The notes under the pieces are model-generated. The model did not search any database. It was not told where the DNA came from and saw only the letters and a list, made by a program, of their open reading frames with translations. A stretch of 43,508 bases of DNA. It comes from Methylococcaceae bacterium (GTDB lineage: Bacteria; Pseudomonadota; Gammaproteobacteria; Methylococcales; Methylomonadaceae). Each line of letters opens with the position of its first letter. Positions within the stretch are counted from its first letter, which is position 1. The stretch spans positions 1-43,508 of the forward strand of contig JAKIVF010000012.1 of NCBI GenBank assembly GCA_021647145.1, given 5' to 3'. This document shows, in pieces, positions 27,056 to 36,300 of the stretch. A program made the translations under genes and the position numbers.

Positions 27056-27084
27056 GCTGGGCTAACAGCTCATCGTTACCCCAA
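27053..27084 (+). repeat. REP-like palindrome overlapping the glnS stop codon
   Basis: TAGGCTGGGCTAAC pairs imperfectly with GTTACCCCAAC a few bases on (27053-27084). The GTAG head has become ATAG, and its TAG is the glnS stop codon. It forms a stem after the gene and may stabilise the mRNA end or act in the convergent glnS/STAS termination region. Confidence 0.55.
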
Positions 27085-27102
27085 CACAGGCTTGATAAAT
27101 AT

Positions 27103-27133
27103 TGGGTTGCCAAAGGCACTACAACCCAACCAA
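27103..27133 (-). repeat. REP-like palindrome between glnS and the STAS gene
   Basis: TTGGGTTG (27103-27110) and CAACCCAA (27122-27129) form an 8-bp perfect stem. The GGGTTGCCAAAG segment recurs exactly at 33234-33245 in the chemotaxis locus, showing that these are members of one dispersed family. It sits between convergent genes, just before the stop of the STAS gene at 27140. Confidence 0.55.
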
Positions 27134-27139
27134 TATAGA

Positions 27140-27445
27140 CTATTCTAAGACAAATATTTTATCAAAATTAGCGATCTCTAAAATTTTTTTAACCTCTCCT
27201 TTCATATTTTTAATTTTCACAGCATCTTTGGCATTGCCCATTTTATCTTTTAAAATAAGAAGCATACCAAGAGCAGAACTATCTAAATAATCAACCTTCA
27301 GCATATTGATGATAATAGAGTTAACACCACTACCAACTTCATCAGTTGCTTTACGAAAATCTTGATGAAGATCAAAATCAAATCGACCCGAAATATTAAT
27401 CTCCAATGTTTTTGAAGCTGAATCTAATTCTGTATTAATTGTCAT
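27140..27445 (-). CDS. STAS-domain protein (anti-sigma factor antagonist type)
   Basis: The 101-residue single-domain STAS protein has the signature VDYLDSSALGMLLILKD, with the phosphorylatable serine at about residue 56-57 as in SpoIIAA-type antagonists. Family members are usually switched by a partner serine kinase and a phosphatase. No such kinase is in this window. It is the last gene of the chemotaxis locus, 15 bp after the small receptor gene, so it probably works on or beside the array. Its function cannot be settled from sequence. Confidence 0.88.
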   Translation of the reverse strand: MTINTELDSASKTLEINISGRFDFDLHQDFRKATDEVGSGVNSIIINMLKVDYLDSSALGMLLILKDKMGNAKDAVKIKNMKGEVKKILEIANFDKIFVLE

Positions 27446-27460
27446 TTATCGTTTCCTTTA

Positions 27461-28660
27461 TTAAAATAGTTCAATTTCGCCTTCATCCATAGAGGCCTGA
27501 GAAACAGCTTTTTTCTCTTTTTCATTCCATTGTTGTTTCATATCATTTAAGCGAGTTATACCTTGTTCTAACTCCTCAGCCCAAGCAGTATCATCACCTG
27601 TTTTAAAGACCCCCAATCCAATACGCATTTCATCACTCATCGCACTAAAATGTTGAGTATTCCTACTTAAAAATTCTATTATTTGCCGTGTTAAATCTTC
27701 GAATTGTAATCCTCTAATAGCATTACCAACACTTGATCCGATTTGATCTGTTAATCCAGAAACTTCGGCTATTTTATTTTCTACTGAGTCATTCATTACA
27801 GAAATATCTAACATCATATTATTAATATTGGACTTTGAGGTAATAGCGACTGTCATATCTTTTGATGCCATATTACCTATCATTTCCTGTGCTAAAGCTA
27901 TATTTTTCTTGGACGAATTGACAACAACTCTGATTTCCTCACTAAATTTATCTGAATTTCTGGATAAATTGCGAACTTCATCCGCAACCACTGCAAAACC
28001 TCTACCCGCCTCACCCGCTCTAGCCGCTTCAATAGCAGCATTTAATGCTAATAAATTGGTTTGGTCAGCTATTCCTTGTACATCGGTTATTAATTTTTCA
28101 ACCTGCCCCATGTGCTCGCCTACATCATTAATAACTCCAACCATCTCCATGCTCTGCTTACTAATTTCTACAACATGATCTATAAAAAATTTAAGAACAT
28201 CATCGGTTTCCTGTGCAAATTTAGAAAAATTCACCCCTTCATCATTCTCTGTTGAGTCCCCCAAACTCCCCATCAATGAATGAACAACTTCTGCTTGTCC
28301 TGCCGTTAAACCATGTAAATCATTAAAACTTCCTGACATAGTCACAACTGCATCAGCCATCACTGTTTTCAATTGACCTAACTCTTCCTGAAATGATTGT
28401 ACTTCCTGCTCTATACACGATTCGACACCAGAAACATAGTGATCAATTGTTTCCTTTAATTTTTCTTTTTTTCTTGTTTCCGATGAAATATCTGCCTTAT
28501 CCGAGCTACTATTTTGCAGTTGAAAATAATAAATCAACCAAACACCTGTCGTTACCGGTAAAGCACACCAGTACATAATTTGTATTGATACAAAAAGTGG
28601 TAACATCATTGCCAGCACAAATAGAACCAGAGGAAACCAAATTTTTTTAAGAAAAGCCAT
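27461..28660 (-). CDS. Small methyl-accepting-type protein with membrane hairpin, EIELF tail
   Basis: The 399-residue protein begins with two close hydrophobic segments (about 8-25 and 28-46) and no periplasmic sensor domain. A coiled cytoplasmic region follows, with the receptor hairpin tip IADQTNLLALNAAIEAARAG and GFAVVADEVRNLS (about 195-235). After the signalling region comes FEDLTRQIIEFLSRNTQH, and the protein ends DEGEIELF. CheD from the same locus ends in the same five residues. It may be an array component or a signal-terminating partner and not a classical receptor. The gene lies 18 bp after cheB and is followed by the STAS gene. Confidence 0.85.
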   Translation of the reverse strand: MAFLKKIWFPLVLFVLAMMLPLFVSIQIMYWCALPVTTGVWLIYYFQLQNSSSDKADISSETRKKEKLKETIDHYVSGVESCIEQEVQSFQEELGQLKTVMADAVVTMSGSFNDLHGLTAGQAEVVHSLMGSLGDSTENDEGVNFSKFAQETDDVLKFFIDHVVEISKQSMEMVGVINDVGEHMGQVEKLITDVQGIADQTNLLALNAAIEAARAGEAGRGFAVVADEVRNLSRNSDKFSEEIRVVVNSSKKNIALAQEMIGNMASKDMTVAITSKSNINNMMLDISVMNDSVENKIAEVSGLTDQIGSSVGNAIRGLQFEDLTRQIIEFLSRNTQHFSAMSDEMRIGLGVFKTGDDTAWAEELEQGITRLNDMKQQWNEKEKKAVSQASMDEGEIELF

Positions 28661-28678
28661 TGTGATAATCCCTTTGTT

Positions 28679-29743
28679 TTATTTGGCTAAAGCCAATATT
28701 TTTTCTGCAACTTTATTTAAAGGAACAACATGATCTGCTGCACCTAATTTAAAAGCTTCACCAGGCATTCCCCAAACCACACTACTTGCTTCATCTTGTA
28801 CTATATTAATCGAACCAGCTTGTTTCATCTCCAGCATCGTTTTTGATCCATCGGCACCCATTCCCGTCAACATCACACCAATTGCATTTTTTCCTACATT
28901 TTGAGCGACAGAACGAAACATAACTTCTACTGAAGGTTTATGCCGATTTACAGGAGGCCCATCATTTAACTGACAAATATAACGAGCACCATCTCTAACT
29001 ACCAACAGGTGTTGATCACCCGGCGCAATATATATATTACCCGGTAAAATTTGTTGCCCCTCTTGAGCAATGCAAGCTGTCATATCAGTTGCCTCATCTA
29101 CATGTTTAGCAAATGAAACACTAAATGAAACGGGCAAATGCTGGGAAACAACTATGGCGGGCGTATTTCTTGGTAACCCTGCCACTACTTCTTTTAGTGC
29201 CTCTGTACCTCCAGTAGAAGACCCTAAAGCAATAATTTTATCTGTGGTCTTAAAATGATTTTTTGCAGGACTTGATTGGGTGACCGTATTAGCAAAAGAC
29301 GGTACCTGTGCAACTTTCTGTTTTCCCCGTAATGGTCTGACTTTAGCTCTTGCAGCCATTCTAACTTTTGCAATAATATCCTCAGCATATGTATTTAAAG
29401 AGTTCGATACATCAACTTTTGGTTTAGCTACAAAATCAACTGCACCCAGCTCTAATGCTTCTAAAGTAACAGCAGCACCTTTTTCTGTAAGAGTAGAAAT
29501 CATCACTACCGGCATGGGTCTTAATCGCATTAAATTTCGTAAAAAAGTTAATCCATCCATACGGGGCATTTCAACATCCAGTGTTAATACATCGGGATTT
29601 AATTTTTTAATTTTATCTCTTGCAACAATAGGATCTACAGCTGATCCAACCACTTCGATATCGTTTGAAGAATTAAAAATCTGTGTTAGCATCTTCCTAA
29701 TTAACGCAGAATCATCAATAATCAATAACCGTATTTTCGACAT
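28679..29743 (-). CDS. cheB: Chemotaxis protein-glutamate methylesterase CheB
   Basis: CheB removes methyl groups from (and deamidates) receptors once phosphorylated by CheA, giving adaptation. The 354-residue protein has a receiver domain with LIIDDSALIRK and phosphoacceptor D56 in LTLDVEMP. After a linker comes the esterase domain with the catalytic triad in ALGSSTGGTEAL (Ser), VSQHLPVSF (His) and LTGMGADGSK (Asp). It is next to cheD (8 bp) and shares the operon with cheR, the opposing enzyme. Confidence 0.96.
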   Translation of the reverse strand: MSKIRLLIIDDSALIRKMLTQIFNSSNDIEVVGSAVDPIVARDKIKKLNPDVLTLDVEMPRMDGLTFLRNLMRLRPMPVVMISTLTEKGAAVTLEALELGAVDFVAKPKVDVSNSLNTYAEDIIAKVRMAARAKVRPLRGKQKVAQVPSFANTVTQSSPAKNHFKTTDKIIALGSSTGGTEALKEVVAGLPRNTPAIVVSQHLPVSFSVSFAKHVDEATDMTACIAQEGQQILPGNIYIAPGDQHLLVVRDGARYICQLNDGPPVNRHKPSVEVMFRSVAQNVGKNAIGVMLTGMGADGSKTMLEMKQAGSINIVQDEASSVVWGMPGEAFKLGAADHVVPLNKVAEKILALAK

Positions 29744-29751
29744 TTTATTTC

Positions 29752-30390
29752 CTAAAACAATTCAATTTCACTGACAACAGGTTCATTTTTAATAGTTGTA
29801 CGGTATTTTGTTTCACGTATCGCAATTGTTTCATTATGTAGATCTTTAACTTTTTTCATTTTGACCTTTCCGGTCTTGGGAAAATAAATCACTTTTCTAG
29901 GATAAATATCACCAAGATTTTGAGAAACCAAATTTAAAGCTTCTGTATCAACATAGTCTAATGCAAAATTAATATTTTTTAACCCTACATCACCGAGTGT
30001 TGGAAGAATCTTTCCCCCACCAAATAGTTTCACCTCTAGGTTTTTTCGTTTGCCACCATTCGCCAAAATATCATTAATTAAATGTTCCATCGCATAATTG
30101 CCATATCGGGTGGCATTACCTACTACACTTTCAGCACCAGCATTTAATTTTTGTTCATTTGTTTCGGGTAACATAAAATGATTCATTCCTCCAATTCCAA
30201 GGACTCTGTCTCTTATACAGGCTGAAATACAAGAGCCTAAAACCGTTGTCACTAATTCGTCATCCTTTGTTACATAATATTCACCGGGAAGAATTTTAGC
30301 TGCGACTATATTGTATTCCTTGTCCCAATACCGTTTAATCTTTTCAAAACCTGATAATGAAGGCTGTTCTATTTGTTTTTTTACACTCAT
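29752..30390 (-). CDS. cheD: Chemoreceptor glutamine deamidase CheD, with EIELF tail
   Basis: CheD deamidates receptor glutamines and in some bacteria is titrated by a CheC phosphatase. The 212-residue protein has the catalytic triad region TTVLGSCISACIRD (C54, Thr just before) and GGMNHFMLP (H71), then NATRYGNYAMEHLI and VKLFGGGKI. It is longer than minimal CheD proteins (about 160), with about 25 extra residues at the start and a tail after residue 180 ending VVSEIELF. Its ATG overlaps the cheR stop (ATGA). No cheC is seen in the window. Confidence 0.94.
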   Translation of the reverse strand: MSVKKQIEQPSLSGFEKIKRYWDKEYNIVAAKILPGEYYVTKDDELVTTVLGSCISACIRDRVLGIGGMNHFMLPETNEQKLNAGAESVVGNATRYGNYAMEHLINDILANGGKRKNLEVKLFGGGKILPTLGDVGLKNINFALDYVDTEALNLVSQNLGDIYPRKVIYFPKTGKVKMKKVKDLHNETIAIRETKYRTTIKNEPVVSEIELF

Positions 30391-31220
30391 TTGATTTTTT
30401 TATAGATGGTATTTCCAATTAAATTAAAATCAGTCTCAAGTTTATTTAACGATTCTGAATGCCCTATAAACAAATGAGATCCTATTGCTAATAAATCACC
30501 ATAACGCTGAGCCAAGCGTTCTTTTGTATCTCTATCAAAATAAATCAGAACATTTCTACAAAAAATCACATCAAAGTTATGTCTAAAAGGCCACTCTTTC
30601 ATCAAATTTAGTTGCTTAAATTGAATAAGCCGTTGACAGTCCTTACTTATTTTGACTTTATTCGCATTGCTTCCTGAACCTTTTTTAAACCACTTTTTTA
30701 TCGTACTTGCAGGTAAGCCATCTACTCTATCGCTGTTATAAACTCCAGAAGCTGCTGTTTTTAAAACATTAGTATCTAAATCAGTTGCCAGAATTTTTAT
30801 ATCCCAACTATTGGGTACATTTTCTAATAATGTCATTGCAAGAGAATAGGGCTCTTCTCCTGTTGAACAACCTGCTGACCAGACTTTTATTGTTTTTGTT
30901 GTATGATTCCTTTTTAAGAGTTCAGGAATAACTGTCTCTTTCAGATAGTCAAAATGATGTTGTTCTCTAAAGAATGAAGTCAGATTTGTAGTAACTGCAT
31001 TTATAAACTCAGTAAATTCTGTGCTGTGATTATTTTTTAAGTAACTACAATATTCTTTAAAGTTTGCCAAACCATGCATTCTTACTCTTTTTGACAACCT
31101 TGAATAAAACATATCAAATTTATCATCTGGCACTAAAATACCGGAGTGATCATTGGATATTTTTCTTAAAAAATCAAAATCATCCCTGGTGTAATCAAAT
31201 TCACGTTGATTTTTTATCAT
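30387..31220 (-). CDS. cheR: Chemotaxis protein methyltransferase CheR
   Basis: CheR methylates receptor glutamates with S-adenosylmethionine. The 277-residue protein has an N-terminal helical domain (about 1-80), then the SAM-binding region VWSAGCSTGEEPYSLAM, ILATDLDTNVL, FDVIFCRNVLIYFD and the closing LFIGHSESL. No C-terminal TPR is present. The large receptor in the same locus ends in EWEDF, which could be its docking site. It starts 67 bp after the STAS gene. Confidence 0.96.
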   Translation of the reverse strand: MIKNQREFDYTRDDFDFLRKISNDHSGILVPDDKFDMFYSRLSKRVRMHGLANFKEYCSYLKNNHSTEFTEFINAVTTNLTSFFREQHHFDYLKETVIPELLKRNHTTKTIKVWSAGCSTGEEPYSLAMTLLENVPNSWDIKILATDLDTNVLKTAASGVYNSDRVDGLPASTIKKWFKKGSGSNANKVKISKDCQRLIQFKQLNLMKEWPFRHNFDVIFCRNVLIYFDRDTKERLAQRYGDLLAIGSHLFIGHSESLNKLETDFNLIGNTIYKKIK

Positions 31221-31287
31221 TGCTCTTCATTTCTCTTTGGTGAATTATTTTTTTCAGATTAAAGAAAACTTTTAGTTTTATTAACCT

Positions 31288-31902
31288 TCAAAAAAAACCT
31301 GCAGCAGCTTGATCTACTTCTAATAATTCTGCTAACCCTAATATTTCTGCAGCCTCAATAAATTTATCGGAAGGAAAATCAATTGAAATTTCTTTTTGTA
31401 ACTTTATCCCTTCCTGCTTAAATACTGTGATCATTTGTAATGACGCTGTATCAATTGATTCAACTGAAGATGCATCAATTTCAATGACTTGTTGAGTATC
31501 AAGTTTTTTTAAAAACTGGTCATATAAAGTACCTACCGTTTGAATATTAAGTGTTGTGTCTAATATTATTTTTGACTCACTCTCTATCTCTACATCCTGC
31601 TCTATAGTATCAACAGGTTCTACAATTTCTATATCAGTATTTATGTTAGCCATATCAACGGCTTCTTCTATAGTTTCTTTTTCAATTTCAGCTTGAATCT
31701 CACCTACAACATGAACACCTGGTTCTTTAGTTGACTCACTTTCATTCGTAGTTTCTTTTTCATTAATAATCTCTTGCTTACGCTTAACTTCGCTTTCAGA
31801 ATTATCAGAATTTATTGAAGGTTTTTGTTGATCTACCTGATCATCGTTCATCCATGCCAATGGATCAAAACCGACAGCTTCTTTCTCTAATATTTTTGCC
31901 AT
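31288..31902 (-). CDS. Two-part STAS protein with acidic N-terminus
   Basis: The 204-residue protein begins with a short hydrophobic motif, GFDPLAWMNDD (11-21), then about 85 residues of acidic low-complexity sequence rich in Glu, Asp and Ser. It ends in a STAS domain (about 112-204) with VESIDTASLQMITVFKQEG, the counterpart of the STAS phosphorylation loop. It is translationally linked to parA (TAATG overlap) and precedes cheR. Such ParA-STAS pairs within chemotaxis loci are familiar from gammaproteobacteria, but the role is not established. The FDPLAWM stretch looks like a docking peptide. That is inference. Confidence 0.8.
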   Translation of the reverse strand: MAKILEKEAVGFDPLAWMNDDQVDQQKPSINSDNSESEVKRKQEIINEKETTNESESTKEPGVHVVGEIQAEIEKETIEEAVDMANINTDIEIVEPVDTIEQDVEIESESKIILDTTLNIQTVGTLYDQFLKKLDTQQVIEIDASSVESIDTASLQMITVFKQEGIKLQKEISIDFPSDKFIEAAEILGLAELLEVDQAAAGFF

Positions 31903-32663
31903 TACATAACCCTCTCTTCTAAAAAGTCTTGTGACAGACTTCTAAAGTCTCTTGCCGACCGGCTTCCTGGACGGTAATCCAATATTGTTTTTCCATAACT
32001 TGGGCATTCTGCTAATAAAGCAGCTTCCCTTATCACTGTGGATAACACTTGTTGAGGAAAATATTGCAATACTTTATTCAGTACATTTTTTGACATATTT
32101 CTAGTTGTAGCAAACCTGGACATTACGATAAATAATTTATATTTTTTCTTTAATGTAGCTTCAAATTTTTTCACTGTACCCATCATATGTGACAAACCTT
32201 GTAATGCTAAAAAATCACCTGCCATAGGAATTAATATTTCATCAGCTGCAAATAATGCATTGGCAACTAATAACCCAGAAGATGGCGGACAATCTATAAA
32301 CACAAAATCCTGATCCTCAAGGTTTTCATGTAAAACTTTTCTTAATAAATCACCCCGTGTAGCCCCCCCTTCTGACAACTGCTCAATATCTTTTAATCGA
32401 TTACCAGCAACAATTAGCTGCAAGTTTTCTCTAACTTGAACTAGGTTTTCAGCAATAACTTTTTCACCTAACAAGACTTCATCAATTCCTGATAGTCTTG
32501 GGTCAACAACACCAAAAGAGACAGCTAAATGCCCTTGTGGGTCAAGATCAATGACTGTCACTTTCTTACCTGATTTAGCCAAAGCATGTGTTAAATTAGT
32601 TGAAGTGGTTGTTTTACCAACCCCCCCTTTCTGATTAATAATTGCTACTACTCGCTGTGCCAT
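31902..32663 (-). CDS. ParA/Soj-family ATPase of the chemotaxis locus
   Basis: The 253-residue ParA-type ATPase has the deviant Walker A NQKGGVGKTTTS (10-21), the switch segment VIDLDPQGHL, and FIDCPPSSGL. Its position between cheW and a STAS gene, and not beside parB, indicates that it places the chemotaxis array and does not segregate DNA, as ParC/PpfA-type proteins do elsewhere. No ParP-like partner is recognisable; the adjacent CheW or the acidic STAS protein may be the adaptor. TAATG overlaps at both ends couple it to cheW and the STAS gene. Confidence 0.9.
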   Translation of the reverse strand: MAQRVVAIINQKGGVGKTTTSTNLTHALAKSGKKVTVIDLDPQGHLAVSFGVVDPRLSGIDEVLLGEKVIAENLVQVRENLQLIVAGNRLKDIEQLSEGGATRGDLLRKVLHENLEDQDFVFIDCPPSSGLLVANALFAADEILIPMAGDFLALQGLSHMMGTVKKFEATLKKKYKLFIVMSRFATTRNMSKNVLNKVLQYFPQQVLSTVIREAALLAECPSYGKTILDYRPGSRSARDFRSLSQDFLEERVM

Positions 32664-33148
32664 TACAAACTACTTATCCCTTCAAACTCTTCAGAGTCTA
32701 ATAATTTATCAGTATCCAATAACATCACCATTTGTTTTTTCCCTACATGCATCCCTCGCATATATCGAGTATCAATTTTAGACCCTAACTTTGGTGTTGC
32801 TTTAATATCTGCAAGAGTAATATCCAATACATCGGAGACTGCATCCGCAACTATCCCCATCACATTTGTACCTTGTGAACCTTCAACACAAAGAACAATC
32901 ACGACAGTAATAGGGGAATATTCGGTTTTATCCATTCCAAATCGTTCTCGTAAGTCAATAATAGGCACAATTTCGCCTCGTAAATTTAATGCGCCTTTAA
33001 TATAATCTGGCGTATTCGGTATCTCTCTTACTGATTCCCAACCTCTGATTTCCTGAACCTTAAGAATTTCTATTCCATAAGCTTCACCAGCAAGTTCAAA
33101 AGTTAAAAACTGCTCTATTTCTAAATCTGTTAATGCTTCAGTTGCCAT
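32663..33148 (-). CDS. cheW: CheW coupling protein (first of two paralogues)
   Basis: CheW bridges receptors and CheA. The 161-residue protein has the core EQFLTFELAGEAYGIEILKVQEIRG-type opening (FLTFELAGEAYGIEILKV), PDYIKGALNLRGEIVPIIDLR and MGIVADAVSDVLDI, and ends EFEGISSL. It is similar in layout to the CheW at 36888 but not identical, and it is tied by overlap to parA. This may make it the copy that works with the ParA system. Confidence 0.94.
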   Translation of the reverse strand: MATEALTDLEIEQFLTFELAGEAYGIEILKVQEIRGWESVREIPNTPDYIKGALNLRGEIVPIIDLRERFGMDKTEYSPITVVIVLCVEGSQGTNVMGIVADAVSDVLDITLADIKATPKLGSKIDTRYMRGMHVGKKQMVMLLDTDKLLDSEEFEGISSL

Positions 33149-33179
33149 GCTGTTGATTCTTTTTTAAGGTTTAAAGGTT

Positions 33180-33275
33180 GTAGGTTGATAACACTTCTAT
33201 TGTTAATTCAACATATTTAGCATCTGTCATGTTGGGTTGCCAAAGAGATGACAGTCCAACCTCAACTCAACCTAC
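33180..33275. repeat. REP-like inverted repeat between the large receptor gene and cheW
   Basis: GTAGGTTGA (33180-33188) and its exact inverse TCAACCTAC (33267-33275) flank about 80 bp that contain another stem, CTGTCAT/ATGACAG, and the GGGTTGCCAAAG segment shared with 27105-27116. The right half (33229-33276), read on the minus strand, starts with GTAG like the other REPs here. It fills the 164-bp gap in the middle of the chemotaxis operon and could trim or protect the downstream transcript. Confidence 0.55.
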
Positions 33276-33312
33276 CTTATATTTTTTTACTTAACTACAA
33301 AGGAGAAAATCA

Positions 33313-36300
33313 TTAAAAATCTTCCCATTCATCATCCGACCCTGAGCTACTCGTTGTTGTATAAGAAGGCTGCGAAACTACTTGTTGAGGGGCAGGTTTT
33401 ACGATAGGCTGTGGTGTGCTAGCATTATTACCTGAAACACTTTGTTCTATTTCACTTAATAACCCAACAATCTTATCGGACAAAGAAGCCACTGCATTGT
33501 AGTCTTGTGTTGCCGCTTGTTCGTTATTCTGATTTTTATGGGTAATACACGATTGCACATTTCCATGCATTTCAGTATGCAGTTTTTCTAATTCTTTCAT
33601 TGCCGGTAAATGACTATGTTCTGCCAGACCAGAAGAATATAGCCATTTCCCTAAATCACAATCTCTATGTGAAACAGCCTGATCAAGTGATAATGCTTCC
33701 GAACCATCAAGAAAACCTCTTAACCGAACTTTCCATGCCAGATGTTTCGATTTTGCTAAAGAAAAATCTAAAGAGCCTGAGCCACTGGTCGAAGCATGCT
33801 GATGCACATGACTACTACCTCCACCACTCACTGTAAAGAAAGATAATAACTGCGACATTGAAGTAGATTGATCACTCATTGCCACACTTGATGCAGAAGC
33901 CTCTTCTGCTAAGGCTGCATTTTGTTGAGTTATTTCATCCATTTGTGACACAGCTTGATTCACTTGTTCAATCCCTTGTGATTGCTCAACACTGGCTGCT
34001 GCAATTTCGGCAACAATATCACCTACTTTTTTTACACCTGTTACAATTTCATTCAGTGAACCACCTGTTTCATTAACATACTCCGTACCTGATCTAACTT
34101 TTTGTAAGCTGGTCTGAATCAATTCCTTACTTTCTTTTGCTGCCGTTGCACTTCGTTGTGCCAAATTCCTTACTTCTGTTGCCACTACTGAGAAGCCTCT
34201 GCCTTGCTCACCTGCTCTTGCTGCTTCTACTGAGGCATTTAATGCTAATAGGTTCGTCTGAAAAGCAATCTCATCAATTACACCAATAATCTCTGCAATT
34301 TTATTACTACTATCATTAATTTCTTCCATCGCAGATACTGCCGAGGATACAATCGCTCCTCCTTTTTCTGCTAACTGTCTTGCTGAAGTTGCTACCTGAT
34401 TAGCTTGTTGTGCATTATCTGCGTTATTTTTAACCGTACTGGTTAACTCCTCCATGCTTGAGGCAGTTTCTTCCAGGTTAGCGGCCTGTTGTTCAACCCG
34501 GTTAGATAAATTGTTATTACCACTTGCAATTTCCTGCGCAGAATTATTAATAAACTCTGCTGAATCATTTACCTGAGCAACAATTCCAGCTATTTTATCC
34601 ATTGAGGTATTTATATTGTTTTTACATTCTAAATAAGCTCCCTGGTAATGACTATCTATACGATTACTCAAGTTACCATTTGCCATACTTTTCATAGAAC
34701 TATTAATATCTGAAAAAACATGCTCAATATTTTCTGTTAGATCATTAATGCCTGTACTTAGTTTTTCAAAAAAACCTTCTTTATCTGCTATCTCAATTCT
34801 TGTTTTCAAATTTCCTATTTTTATATTTTCAACGATTGCTTCAATTTCCTCTTCAATTTTGACTTCTTGTGTTCTATCAAGCCACTCAACAACAATACCT
34901 ACTTTTTCTCCATTCTCAGTCGTCACAGGATTAGCCACAATATCTAAATGGCGTCCTCCAATCATTAATGTTGAACGAAATGTAGTATTAAGTTTTTCTA
35001 GCATTCCACGCTGATGTGCCGGATTTTTATGAAACACATCAATATTAGTACCCAATAATTCATCAGCTTTAAACTTTGGTAACTGCTGCTGAATTTCAAC
35101 TTCTGCATTTTTAAACATCTCTTTAACCGTCTCGTTCATATAGATGATCTCGAGATTATTATTAGCAACCATCACACAGGACTCCACAGTATCCAAAGCT
35201 TGTTTTATCCTTTGTCCTGCAATCGCATGCTCTCTTGCCTCAGCCAAATCGACATTCATTTTGACCTGAACCGCTTGCAAAGAGCGAATAACATCACCTA
35301 ATTCATCCGGAGCAGATAAATCTAATTTGTTTCTAAACTCACCATCGGTAAGTTGATAAAATGTATTTGAGATAACAGAAATCTGTTTTTTAAAATACCG
35401 AAGTAGGAGATAACCAAAAAATGATACAAATGCTATTAACAAAATAATGCCGATTAGACTGCTGTACATTTCAGTCTTAAACCCCGAAACTCTATTTTCC
35501 AATAAGGTTTTAAGGTTAGGAGCAATTACATCATATAGTGTACTTGCTAGAGCAATTGATGCGGTTCCCTGGCCAAATAATTGCTGTGCTGAAGTCATTT
35601 CAGGCTGCTCCATTAATTGCCTAATAGCTATTAAAAACTCCTTAACCCCAATTGATAGACTTGTTTTCTTTTCAATTAAAACAGCTTCTAATGTCTCGTT
35701 TTTTGCTACTGCTGTATCGACATCATGCAATATTGCTAATAACAGATCATTTGCTTTCCCTTCTAAAGTAACAAGCCTAATTAATTGTGCTTGTGATAGA
35801 GAAGACTTTCCAGCTAGACCTGCACCAAACCCCCGTAACTCACCTAATATTTTCATTAATTCAGGCAATCTAATAACCTGCATATCCATGAGATAAAAAC
35901 TATCCAGGTCGGGATCAAGAATTAAATTTGAACTATCTCCGACCTGCACAAATAATGATAAAACATTATTCAGTAACGCGGTATGCTGAGAAAAACTTTG
36001 TTTAGCTGATAAATTTAGTGACTGCCCTTCTAATTGAACCCAGCTCTTTTTAATCTTTTGCCAAGATTGACTGGAATTTAAAACATCATTATATACCCCA
36101 TCCATTTCATCAATCGCTTCAATATCAGAGTTTATACGGCTTCTTGCCTGTAAAATAGCTCCAGTATCTGCACTCCCTGCATTTAAATAAACATTAATTA
36201 ATCCTCTATGCTCTGCAGTATGAAGTAGAAACTTTTTTAATGGCACTAAATATTCAGAACCTATGATTTCCTTCTCGGCAAAATCAATATCTTTATTTTC

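Noticed and set aside
29740..30390. CheD tail as a frameshift or read-through artefact
   Set aside because: The frame is continuous to a TAG stop, and the same tail residues occur in another protein of the operon with different codons.
31902..32663. ParA as a chromosome or plasmid partition gene
   Set aside because: No parB or parS-like repeats are adjacent, and overlaps tie it to cheW and a STAS gene inside a chemotaxis operon.
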